NCBI GenBank assembly: GCA_946482515.1 | Contig: CAMLRS010000001.1 | Location: 310,001 to 374,000 of the forward strand | Source: an uncultured Flavobacteriales bacterium | GTDB taxonomy: Bacteria > Bacteroidota > Bacteroidia > Flavobacteriales > Crocinitomicaceae | Length of the DNA: 64,000 nucleotides | Direction: 5' to 3' | In this document: positions 25,993 through 34,987 of the stretch, piece after piece | Layout of the letters: the number at the start of each line of letters is the position of its first letter | Numbering within the stretch: the first letter of the stretch is position 1 | Position numbers and translations under genes: made by a program | The notes under the pieces: generated by a model | What the model was told of the DNA's origin: nothing | What the model saw: the letters and a program-made list of their open reading frames with translations, nothing else | Database searches by the model: none

Positions 25993-26132
25993 GCAACCTC
26001 AAAGAAGGGTTGATTTTAAACGCTTTAGCAGTCCTGATTCTTCGCAGGCTGCTAAGTTAGTCCGGATTTTACTTTGCAGAAACGATTTAATTGTCTTGCT
26101 TTGCAGCGGTTAACACTTAAATCAAAGCCACC
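25993..26132. other. Intergenic region between polA and the first RHS gene
   Basis: It holds a weak hairpin (CAACC at 25994-25998 with GGTTG at 26008-26012, then ATTTT) as possible polA terminator, the right copy of TTCGCAGGCTGCTAAG (26041-26056), and the leader word ACTTAAATCAA (26115-26125). That word recurs in front of the second RHS gene. No clear TAnnTTTG box is visible. Confidence 0.5.
26041..26056. repeat. 16-bp word TTCGCAGGCTGCTAAG, right copy
   Basis: Exact direct copy of 23095-23110. Confidence 0.6.
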
Positions 26133-29100
26133 ATGAATCGTTTTTTTGCTGCCCTTATCCTGGTAATTGGGGTATTACCTGTTGCATTTGGGCAAATTGT
26201 CGGCGGGCGCGACAATGGGGAAATGTCTCCCAAAACCGTCGAGCCTTCTAAATTATCTCCAGGTGCAGTTGTGTCGGATGTCAATATTCTCAACGGGGAG
26301 TATACATCGACTATTCCGCTTGGTTCGATCAGTACTCCGAATGGGGTGGCTTATTCCCTTTCGCTGGATTATTCGAGCAACATTTCCATAGGAACAACCG
26401 CCCCTGTTTGCTCGGGAATTCCTTATGGTGAGGGCTGGAACCTTTCCGTTCCGACCATTAGTGTGGAATCGGATGTGTTTCACAAGTACGTATTGAGAAC
26501 AGAGGGTTTGCAAATGCAGCCCTGCGGTAGCACAGCTGGTGCAGAAGGCAGCCAGATTCTGAATTACGACGGTGTGGCGGCTCCTTTGGATCCGCTCCAC
26601 AAATTCACAGGTCAGGACAACGGCGATCTCTATTGGTTCGCACCGCAGCTAAGCATTCCAGGAGTCGCTTCAGGTCGGCTGGTATTCAAATACCTGGACG
26701 AATCGACTGCTCAAAAAGAGCTGGTATTCGGTTTGAATGGTTTTGAATCCCCGGTAGAGGTCCGCATGTATAACAGGCTCCAGGACTCCCTGACCTTAAG
26801 CAGCTGGACGGTGACACTGGCAGACGGAACGAAGTACTGGTTCGACCTGCTGCAGAGCAATTATCAGGCTCCAACCAACACACGTGTGCTGAGCTACGAC
26901 TATTGTAATTTCACGTCAAGCACAAACGCTCTTGCCGTAGCCAATCCCCAAAATGCGGACGAAGGATCCTATATGCTGGGTGCCAACAACATTGAAAAAA
27001 ATGTGTTGAATAACATTCTTCCGAAGGTGTCCAATGCCGTTTGGTACTGTACGAAAATCACCAATACCACCATTCAGAATGAAGAAGTCGTACTGGAATA
27101 TGACAAGTTTGGAAAATTCAATTACTTCCAGGAATTCGCGGGGATCAGCGGCGACTATGCCGACAACAAGGTTGATCCTGCTATCAACGGTGAATTCAAC
27201 GCATACAAAGATGTATTGCTGAAGAAAGCTGTTGCTAAAATCGAATCAAAGCCTTCCGAGATCATCGAACTGGATTACAAGACACTCCAAACGCTTATCA
27301 CAGCCAATCCTACGCGCCTGATCGACTTCAACGCAGCTCAATCCGGGCGACTTGACTCGCTTTACAGCTGGCGAAGAATAGACATTGATAACAACAGCTA
27401 TGCAAGTGGTTTCACGAACTGGACACGTTATTCACACGCCCGTGGCGTTGATGGTACAGACGTTTACGGTGGCATATCCACGAACCAGTCCTACAATGTT
27501 CACTCCACCAACCCGTTCCTCTATTCCACGGCTGCTTCACCAAGTGTTTTCAACTACCGTAGAACAGCGGGGCTGTCCGATTCTTACTCATTGGATTTCA
27601 GTGATGGTTTCCTCGAATCGCAGCGCATCAGCTATTTGAATATGATCCCGGGCGATATTTACGAAGTCCGCACTATAATTAACAACACGCGTGGTACGGT
27701 GGATGTTGCCATTGTTACGGGAGATCTGAATACAACGCCTGCAAGCTCAACCAGTACGTACCCTGCACCTACGACAGGAGACTACAGTACAACACAATAT
27801 GATGACACGCGAGGAATCGAGATTTTCTCGACTTTCAACATGGCTTTCAAATGGTACAAACCGCTTGCTTCCAATTACACGAATCAGGTTAAGACGTCCA
27901 ACTTCTTCGTAATGCCAAACGTTCCGGCACTGTACAAAGGATTCAACATTCAGGTTGGACCGGGTAATTCCGACGTGGATTACAGCACACCACCGGAAGG
28001 CGTATGGGCGGGTATCTCTGAATTGCGATTTGACGCTAAAGACGCTTTCGGGTTTATGCCTGTAGCAACCAACAACCCTAACAACAAGCTTTTCAAATCA
28101 GCTGCTCCGATTCCGCATAACTTCGGAAATGGTTTTCCATGGAGCATGGTAACGCCTATGTACGAACGCATGGAGCCTTACAATTCACAGGATAGCGACA
28201 CATCCATGTTCCAGTGCTGGTATATGAACTCCTACCTGTACAGCCAAAATGGCAATAAATACAACAAACACCGTCCAACCACCCTTGGGGTGCAGAAATA
28301 CAGCGCACCACATTATCCATCGGTTGTGGCTGAGCTGCAGGACGTGGAGCTGATCCGCTATACAAGAAACCCTTACATGCTCCAGGGTGTGCGCGTTTAT
28401 CGTATTAACAACGGTAACGAATCAACTGGTAAGCAGCTGATCTCGCACAAACAACTTCACTATAAGGATACATTAAAAGATCTTGTAGAAAATTTCGACT
28501 ACATCAACTATGAAGGTGGCTCTACTCCTATCAAGTATGACAACACCCGTAAACGCATCGTGGTATTCCTGAGCAAAGTGGCCGAGCTTCCGTTGAATGC
28601 AACGATGTATGCTGCCAATTATGGGTTGGCTGTTGCAGACACCGGAAAAGTGCTGACAACCTATTTCGGATACGCAGACATTAACACTACCAGTCTTACA
28701 AGTGTATTCGAAGTACGTGGGGAGAACATCCACGTGCTGAGCTCAATTAGAGATCATCTGGGTGGTCGTACAACTATTGAGTACCAACCAATTTCCAATA
28801 GCGCTATTTACAACAACTATAATCCGGAAAGATCCAACTTCATCAATTACGAAACATACTCTTCTTATGGAAATGGTAAGTTGTGGACTGTTCGCGCGAT
28901 CGTGAAAAAGGTCAACAGGGAACAGCAGAACAGCACCTGGCAGACCTGGCAGTATGTGTTCTCGACTCCTATGTTTAAGAACAACCAATTCCAGTTGGAC
29001 TCCAACCACTTCCAGCACACGTTCGTTCAAGCGCGAACGTATGGCTATAAAAAAGCTACTATCATTAATCCGCTGGGAGATTCCACGCACATTGAACATT

Positions 29101-32100
29101 ACGGTTCTGTAGCCGGTGCGCTGGATTACCTGTGCTTCGGAAAAGTGAAATCCATAAAAGAAGAAGTGAACGACTCGTTGAAGTCCGAAACAGTTTACAC
29201 ATATGACATCACGCTGGCTTTCGAACACGGCGCCATTCGCCCATCATTTAAAAAGACCCACAAAACCTATGACCCGGACATGACGTCCGTATACCTGTAT
29301 GAAGATTACTACCTCAACCAAAGTGCCTACAGCTCTCTGCAGGAAAACCTGTCACAGCTGAAAACGTATGAGGATGGTTACACCTATACATCCGATGCAG
29401 CAAGGGAGCAGCCTAAAATGCTTGAAGGGCATTTCTACCCGGAGCTGCTCGCCGAGAACAACAACAATGCCTATCTGTTCAACTCTTACTTCGTGAAACT
29501 GGTTTCAGAAAGCACGAAAGAGTACGAACGAGGACAATATAAAATGCCTGCTGCACCTGCGGCGTGCGTTGACAGAAACGGCAATGTAATTCCTTGTCCG
29601 GACATCATTGTGGTCGAGCCATCGAGCTGTTCTTCAACACTGTCTACTGTCGACCGCTATATTGAGATCAAAAAAGAATATACCTATTACGAAGCCGACC
29701 ACAAAGGAAAAGCACTGGGCCGCGCATTCCACGATCTGTTCGCTATAGACCCGGATAATCCGAAGAGCATCGTCTATTCCACCTACGGCATGGGAAGCGG
29801 TGGAAAAAATCAGGGGAACATTTTGCTCAAACACGAGCCTTCCTGGCAAATGGCAACGGTGAAAACAAGCAGTCCGCAGCAGGGAACAGCTTACACCGAA
29901 AATGAATTCTTCTACTTCTACGATCTGGCCAATCGTTATGATCGCCATTGGTACCTGTATGATATCGTCAGCAACCCGAAATTCACAGTCGCTATCTATA
30001 ACGGTGACACAATTGCTGTCAACAATATCGTGTCGGGTGTTGAGCGTGCCAATAACTATTCGCTTCCGCGTTACGAAGGATTGGAAAGCTCCAGAACGTA
30101 TAATACCCGTTCATTGGCCTACCAAAAGATGTCTGCATCCAAAAATGCCAGCGATGCGAAACCGTTGATCCGCTCGGAATATTACCATTTCGACAACAGC
30201 TGGACCTACGCCATTGCCAATACGTATCAGCCGGTCTACCTGCGCAATGCCATCGTTCAGCTCGATACAATTGCTTCGAATGCAGGAAATCTGGATTTCC
30301 GTACGAATCGCATTGATCGTGACAACAAATACATCCTTGATTTCAAAGCGATCACAGCCGGTGGACAGCCTTTTGGGAAAACATATATCTATTCGGCACT
30401 GCTTCCGTTCGATGCACTGACCACAAAAACAGTAAAAACACGTAATCGTTTGTTGTTGCCGGAAATCATGGAAAATCAGAACGGCCTGCAAACACGTTAC
30501 TACATTGCAACCAGCATTACGGCCGGCGGCGTGATGACCGACCTCGGGCTGGTGAAGCGCATCACCATTGGTTACGGACGAACCGACTCGCTTTCGAGCA
30601 AGTTCGATTACAACAACCAGGGATTGATTTCCAAGCTTACAGAACCTATCGGTCGCTACCTCGATTATGAATACGATGATTACCTGCGCCTGGAAAAAAC
30701 CACCGAAAATGGAACACGTATTTTGTCCGAACAGGTTTATTCCTACTGGGATCACGTTCCAGGTGTCAGCTTCGACAGCCGAACGGACCAAAACAATATC
30801 CTGACATACATTTATAACAGCGCCACTACCAACGACAAAGAAATCCTTAAAGCATTCATCGATCCGCTGGGTCGTGAGCAAAGCGTATTGCAGGCTTATT
30901 ACGACCTGTCGAGCACACTGGTGAAAGTCCATAGTCCGACCAAAGTCTACGATAACCTGAACCGTTTGCAAAAAACCTATAAGTCGTTTGCAGGTTCAGG
31001 CTCGACCCTGAACAGGGTTGCGAATACAACCACTGCTTTTGTCGAGCTGTTGTATGAAGACAAGCACAACCGACCGATCAAAACAGCTAATTACGGCGAA
31101 GCAATCGGTTCATCTACCCACACAGTTCGCAACGAATACAAACTGGTCAACGGTGTGGTTGCTTATTGCGACCTGGGGCTGTCCAACGAGGATGCCAAAG
31201 TCATGATGTCTTCCAGTGGAAGTGGAGGAAGCTTCTACTTCCTGCGCCAGACAACAACCGATCAGGACAACAAGCAAAGCGTTACTTATACTAATGCGTT
31301 CGGACAACTGGCTGCCAGTATGACTTACACGACTGCAGGCGTAAAAGCGGTTACCGTTTTTGGTTATGACAGCTATGGTAATGTGAACAAAGTCATCAAC
31401 CCAAACAAACAGCTGACAACCTACCTGTACAACATTCTTGGCCAGCAGGTGATGGAAACCACCGTAGATGGCGGAACAAAACGTTACATGTACAACAAGC
31501 TCGGGCTGATTTCAGTTGAACAGGACGCCAATGAACGCTCACGCACTGTATCCGGAACAGCCTCACCACGCTACCGTGTCTATAAATACGATGCTTATGG
31601 AAAAATAACGTCTATCGGTTTGATGAACGTGCCGGGATCAGTAAGTGCCGGTTTCTGTGATGCTTTGTATTATGGCAATACTTCCGCCAGTCCATACTTC
31701 CTCTATACGTTCAGCAACAGTTCAACGTACGATTGGATGTGTACCTTCAAGTATGGTCATAACATTGTGACAATGACACCAGCATTCTTTACGGTCAGTC
31801 AGCCGGAGAAAACATTCGCTTACGGTACCACTCCGCTCAGTGTTTCCCTTGGCAAGCTGATCCAGGAAGACAGCTACAACAATGCTGGAACAAAAATCCA
31901 TAAGAATGTTTATACCTACGACATCCTTGGTCATGTGACCTCGCAGCTCAGTACGTTTAGTCCGATTGATGCAGAAGGTGCCTCACAGCTGATCGTTTCG
32001 AAGATCGATTACCCGGCTTACAACTATCGCGGTTCAGTCCTGGAAGAAAAAGCCGATGTAAACAACGACGGAACGACGGATCTGCATTTGTTCTACGGCT

Positions 32101-34109
32101 ACGATCGTCTGAATCGTCCTTCAACCATCAGAGCAGCAATGGGTTCCGTGACAACTGCGGCGGATGCTACCCTCCTGGTGAGCTATGAATACGACGTTAA
32201 CGATGCAACCAAACTGGTTAAAAAGAAACACCACATTGACGACAATACGGCATTGAGCCGTTTGGCAATGGAGTTCATCTACAGTTACGACATACGCAAT
32301 CGTTTGACGGACATTGAAGCCAAAAACGGAACGACCACGGTTGCAGACTATGGCCTGTTCTACGATGGCAACAACCCGGTAGATGGTGCGCAAACAGTGC
32401 TGAATCACCAAAACTGGAATGGCAATATCAACGGGACATTGATGCGCTACAATTTCAGCACTGCTGAAAATGTGGTGGGCAATTTCAACCAGTCGACTCT
32501 TTACGGCTACCAGTACGATTTGCTCAACCGTTTAGTGAAAGCAGATGCTGCAATCGGCGACTTCATTACAGAGAATGCCACATTGGGTCTGCTGATCGGG
32601 GATGAAGATTACACCTACGATAAAATCGGAAACATCACGTCATTGAAACGCCAGCTGCGCAATACCGTAGCATCGCCTTACAATGTGGTAGAACAGTGGA
32701 ATTACGTTTACCAGAGCGGCACCAACCGTCTGACAGGTGTAACCGGTGTTGGTTCGACAACCAGCCGTTCCTATACGTATGATGCCAATGGTAACCTGTT
32801 AACGGACAATTCCCGATCGATTACACAGACTCAATATGGCAGAAGAGCATACGCTTTTACGATCAATAAAGGAACTGATGTGATCGATTATCTCTACGAC
32901 ACAGAAGACCAGCGTATTTTCAAACGCACGAATGCCACAGACAATGCACTTGACCGCGAGGAATACTACCTGCAGGACCTGTTTGGAAAAACCATCGCCA
33001 TTCGTGAATTACAGAACGGTCAGGTTTCCTGGGAATACTACATTCCGGGGCGTGATCGGGAAATGACTATCCGTCCGACACCGGCGCAGGCGCCCGGGGC
33101 AAATACTTCGAATACGGCCAAACGTGTCGGATTTACGCAGACAAGTGCCTATATGCACGACCACCTGGGTAATACGCGCATCAGCTACACGGCTCAATCA
33201 TGGGATGCAGTCAACCTGCGTGTTAAATTCAGCGTGACTTATGTTGCTGATTATTCGCCGTACGGGAAGATCGTTCGCGAGTTCATAGATGGCGAAAAAG
33301 CGAAATACCTCACTACCGGTCATGAGCGCGATAATGAAACCGGGTTGGATTACCGCGGAGCACGTTATTACGATTCGGATATCGCCCGTTTCTTAGGTCT
33401 GGATCCTCTGGCAGCAAAGTACCCGAATTTTTCAGCCTACAACTATGTGGCGGGGAACCCGATTATTTACATCGATCCGAACGGGAAGGAAATCACCAAT
33501 CCGTATTCCGAGCACAAGGACAACCAGACCAAGATCGATGAGCTGAATAAGAAGATTCAGAAGGCGGAAGAGGAAGAAAACAACAAAGAAAGAAAAAAGC
33601 TCACTAGGGAGCGGAATGCACTTCAGAACGGGCTGGATAACTACAACAAAGTAGAAAGCCTGATCGCAGAGTTCAAAGCCGCTGTCGGCAACGATGAGTT
33701 TGAGCGACTGAACAGCCTGACATTTAACGGACAGGAAATTGATATTCCTATTTACCTTCAGGATAAACCAGTTGGAGAAAAAATTCCTGAGGATGGAAAT
33801 ACAGAAGTTCCCTATTCCACCGAAATCTATGTCGTGACAAAATATGGCTCAAAGGAATCAACCCAGGAAACAAGACCGGTAGGAATTAAAGGGAATACAA
33901 TTAAAATCGTACTTTACGTACATAACTTACGAACATTAGCAAACGAATTTGGTGACGCGGATTTCGGTGTTAATGCCGCTCAAAGGAATGTAGACCAGCA
34001 GCAAAAAAATGTCGAATACGATAGCCGCGCTACTACCCAATATTCCAGAGCATATGAAAAATGGGTTATGAAGGAAGAGGCAACACAACCGAAACCAGGT
34101 GATTTTTAA
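26133..34109 (+). CDS. RHS/YD-repeat giant protein A, candidate polymorphic toxin
   Basis: 2658 aa. Sec signal MNRFFAALILVIGVLPVAFGQ. The next part (PGAVVSDVNILNGEYTSTIP; GIPYGEGWNLSVPTISVES) resembles the SpvB-like start of Tc-toxin B components and RHS proteins. A long beta-rich part of unknown kind reaches about residue 1475. YD-type repeats follow (FDYNNQGLISKLTEP, YDYLRL, YDSYGNVNKV, YTYDANGNLLTDN), and the core closes with GLDYRGARYYDSDIARFLGLDP and PIIYIDPNG (PxxxxDPxG) at about 2443-2451. The last 207 residues (2452-2658, DNA from 33486) form a distinct tail: a charged coiled coil (KIDELNKKIQKAEEEENNKE), then beta strands and YVHNLRTLANEFGDADFGVN. RHS shells encapsulate C-terminal toxins; toxicity here is inferred. 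No PAAR or T9SS domain. Followed after 9 nt by a secreted small protein. Confidence 0.9.
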   Translation: MNRFFAALILVIGVLPVAFGQIVGGRDNGEMSPKTVEPSKLSPGAVVSDVNILNGEYTSTIPLGSISTPNGVAYSLSLDYSSNISIGTTAPVCSGIPYGEGWNLSVPTISVESDVFHKYVLRTEGLQMQPCGSTAGAEGSQILNYDGVAAPLDPLHKFTGQDNGDLYWFAPQLSIPGVASGRLVFKYLDESTAQKELVFGLNGFESPVEVRMYNRLQDSLTLSSWTVTLADGTKYWFDLLQSNYQAPTNTRVLSYDYCNFTSSTNALAVANPQNADEGSYMLGANNIEKNVLNNILPKVSNAVWYCTKITNTTIQNEEVVLEYDKFGKFNYFQEFAGISGDYADNKVDPAINGEFNAYKDVLLKKAVAKIESKPSEIIELDYKTLQTLITANPTRLIDFNAAQSGRLDSLYSWRRIDIDNNSYASGFTNWTRYSHARGVDGTDVYGGISTNQSYNVHSTNPFLYSTAASPSVFNYRRTAGLSDSYSLDFSDGFLESQRISYLNMIPGDIYEVRTIINNTRGTVDVAIVTGDLNTTPASSTSTYPAPTTGDYSTTQYDDTRGIEIFSTFNMAFKWYKPLASNYTNQVKTSNFFVMPNVPALYKGFNIQVGPGNSDVDYSTPPEGVWAGISELRFDAKDAFGFMPVATNNPNNKLFKSAAPIPHNFGNGFPWSMVTPMYERMEPYNSQDSDTSMFQCWYMNSYLYSQNGNKYNKHRPTTLGVQKYSAPHYPSVVAELQDVELIRYTRNPYMLQGVRVYRINNGNESTGKQLISHKQLHYKDTLKDLVENFDYINYEGGSTPIKYDNTRKRIVVFLSKVAELPLNATMYAANYGLAVADTGKVLTTYFGYADINTTSLTSVFEVRGENIHVLSSIRDHLGGRTTIEYQPISNSAIYNNYNPERSNFINYETYSSYGNGKLWTVRAIVKKVNREQQNSTWQTWQYVFSTPMFKNNQFQLDSNHFQHTFVQARTYGYKKATIINPLGDSTHIEHYGSVAGALDYLCFGKVKSIKEEVNDSLKSETVYTYDITLAFEHGAIRPSFKKTHKTYDPDMTSVYLYEDYYLNQSAYSSLQENLSQLKTYEDGYTYTSDAAREQPKMLEGHFYPELLAENNNNAYLFNSYFVKLVSESTKEYERGQYKMPAAPAACVDRNGNVIPCPDIIVVEPSSCSSTLSTVDRYIEIKKEYTYYEADHKGKALGRAFHDLFAIDPDNPKSIVYSTYGMGSGGKNQGNILLKHEPSWQMATVKTSSPQQGTAYTENEFFYFYDLANRYDRHWYLYDIVSNPKFTVAIYNGDTIAVNNIVSGVERANNYSLPRYEGLESSRTYNTRSLAYQKMSASKNASDAKPLIRSEYYHFDNSWTYAIANTYQPVYLRNAIVQLDTIASNAGNLDFRTNRIDRDNKYILDFKAITAGGQPFGKTYIYSALLPFDALTTKTVKTRNRLLLPEIMENQNGLQTRYYIATSITAGGVMTDLGLVKRITIGYGRTDSLSSKFDYNNQGLISKLTEPIGRYLDYEYDDYLRLEKTTENGTRILSEQVYSYWDHVPGVSFDSRTDQNNILTYIYNSATTNDKEILKAFIDPLGREQSVLQAYYDLSSTLVKVHSPTKVYDNLNRLQKTYKSFAGSGSTLNRVANTTTAFVELLYEDKHNRPIKTANYGEAIGSSTHTVRNEYKLVNGVVAYCDLGLSNEDAKVMMSSSGSGGSFYFLRQTTTDQDNKQSVTYTNAFGQLAASMTYTTAGVKAVTVFGYDSYGNVNKVINPNKQLTTYLYNILGQQVMETTVDGGTKRYMYNKLGLISVEQDANERSRTVSGTASPRYRVYKYDAYGKITSIGLMNVPGSVSAGFCDALYYGNTSASPYFLYTFSNSSTYDWMCTFKYGHNIVTMTPAFFTVSQPEKTFAYGTTPLSVSLGKLIQEDSYNNAGTKIHKNVYTYDILGHVTSQLSTFSPIDAEGASQLIVSKIDYPAYNYRGSVLEEKADVNNDGTTDLHLFYGYDRLNRPSTIRAAMGSVTTAADATLLVSYEYDVNDATKLVKKKHHIDDNTALSRLAMEFIYSYDIRNRLTDIEAKNGTTTVADYGLFYDGNNPVDGAQTVLNHQNWNGNINGTLMRYNFSTAENVVGNFNQSTLYGYQYDLLNRLVKADAAIGDFITENATLGLLIGDEDYTYDKIGNITSLKRQLRNTVASPYNVVEQWNYVYQSGTNRLTGVTGVGSTTSRSYTYDANGNLLTDNSRSITQTQYGRRAYAFTINKGTDVIDYLYDTEDQRIFKRTNATDNALDREEYYLQDLFGKTIAIRELQNGQVSWEYYIPGRDREMTIRPTPAQAPGANTSNTAKRVGFTQTSAYMHDHLGNTRISYTAQSWDAVNLRVKFSVTYVADYSPYGKIVREFIDGEKAKYLTTGHERDNETGLDYRGARYYDSDIARFLGLDPLAAKYPNFSAYNYVAGNPIIYIDPNGKEITNPYSEHKDNQTKIDELNKKIQKAEEEENNKERKKLTRERNALQNGLDNYNKVESLIAEFKAAVGNDEFERLNSLTFNGQEIDIPIYLQDKPVGEKIPEDGNTEVPYSTEIYVVTKYGSKESTQETRPVGIKGNTIKIVLYVHNLRTLANEFGDADFGVNAAQRNVDQQQKNVEYDSRATTQYSRAYEKWVMKEEATQPKPGDF

Positions 34110-34118
34110 TTTTGAACT

Positions 34119-34793
34119 ATGAAACACGCATTTCTGTTCGTTTGCACGCTGTTGTTAAGTACAGGTTTGGCAGCACAGCTGCGCCAATTGGAAGACCGGG
34201 AATTATTGGCCCTCTTCCTGGATGCCAATTCCTACGACCGTAAGCTCCCCAAAGCAGAATTGCGCGATTACGATTCGACGCATGTCCTTTATTCCAGTTT
34301 ACTAACAGGTGATTTCTTCGACGGTGAAGTGAGCTACCAGCTGAAAATACTACAGGTAAGCTCTGATTTCGAATGCAATTACAAAATGCTGTTTTACACG
34401 GATAACACGCTTCATCAGGATATCATTGCCATACGATTGGGTGGCTACCTGGAAAATGATTTCGTTCATTTCTACGAGCGTGTTCTGTGTCACTATTTGT
34501 CAAAGAAAAAAGCAACTACCTTTCTGACAAACCTGCAGCTACAGGACTCAACTTTGACGAACATCGATTTCACCGGCCTGGTCAAAGCGGCTCGTTCCAG
34601 TAACCGGGAAATGGAATGCATGAAGGCGATGGAATATGTTTACCCTTCAGCCGGAACCGTATATGTTCACGCTTCCGCGAATTGGGAGCAGATCCGGAAG
34701 GAACAATTACACGACCAGGTCTATGCCTATTTTTCCAATCGCCCGTTCTCCGGTGAGCTTCCTCCCAAAAGAAAATACCGGCGCCGGCATTGA
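34119..34793 (+). CDS. Secreted small protein after RHS-A, candidate immunity protein
   Basis: 224 aa. Sec signal MKHAFLFVCTLLLSTGLAAQ, no lipobox. The mature part is mixed alpha/beta with several paired aromatic residues (FYERVLCHYLSKKKA, VYAYFSNRPF) and two or three Cys. It matches no family I recognise. It starts 9 nt after the RHS-A stop and before the terminator, so it is in one transcript with RHS-A. Position, size and the presence of an unrelated gene in the same place after RHS-B make it the candidate immunity protein for the RHS-A tail. The signal peptide points to protection in the periplasm. Confidence 0.75.
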   Translation: MKHAFLFVCTLLLSTGLAAQLRQLEDRELLALFLDANSYDRKLPKAELRDYDSTHVLYSSLLTGDFFDGEVSYQLKILQVSSDFECNYKMLFYTDNTLHQDIIAIRLGGYLENDFVHFYERVLCHYLSKKKATTFLTNLQLQDSTLTNIDFTGLVKAARSSNREMECMKAMEYVYPSAGTVYVHASANWEQIRKEQLHDQVYAYFSNRPFSGELPPKRKYRRRH

Positions 34794-34807
34794 ATACTAT
34801 TTAGTTT

Positions 34808-34847
34808 AAAAATCCCCTGCCTGGCACTCAGACAGGGGATTTTTATT
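34808..34847 (+). terminator. Rho-independent terminator of the RHS-A cassette
   Basis: AAAAATCCCCTG and CAGGGGATTTTT form a perfect stem with a 13-nt loop and a T-rich tail. The stem is nearly the same as that of the RHS-B cassette at 43517. Confidence 0.85.
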
Positions 34848-34944
34848 TCAATACTAAACATTGACTTTCAATAAATTATGACGATCTCTGATTTTCAGGT
34901 TATTATAAAATATTCCTTATTTTTTCTTTGTCATAACTAAATTA

Positions 34945-34974
34945 TTGCGTTGATTTGCCGTCGATATATACTTA
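34945..34974 (+). promoter_or_regulatory. Possible promoter of the RHS-B cassette
   Basis: TTG at 34945-34947 and TATACTTA at 34967-34974, a weak match to TAnnTTTG, are 19 nt apart in a markedly A+T-rich stretch. The leader word ACTTAAATCAA (34970-34980) is shared with RHS-A. Confidence 0.3.
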
Positions 34975-34987
34975 AATCAACGACCAC

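Noticed and set aside
23095..26056. polA as cargo of a mobile element flanked by direct repeats
   Set aside because: No transposase, integrase or terminal inverted repeats are seen, and polA is an ordinary chromosomal gene.
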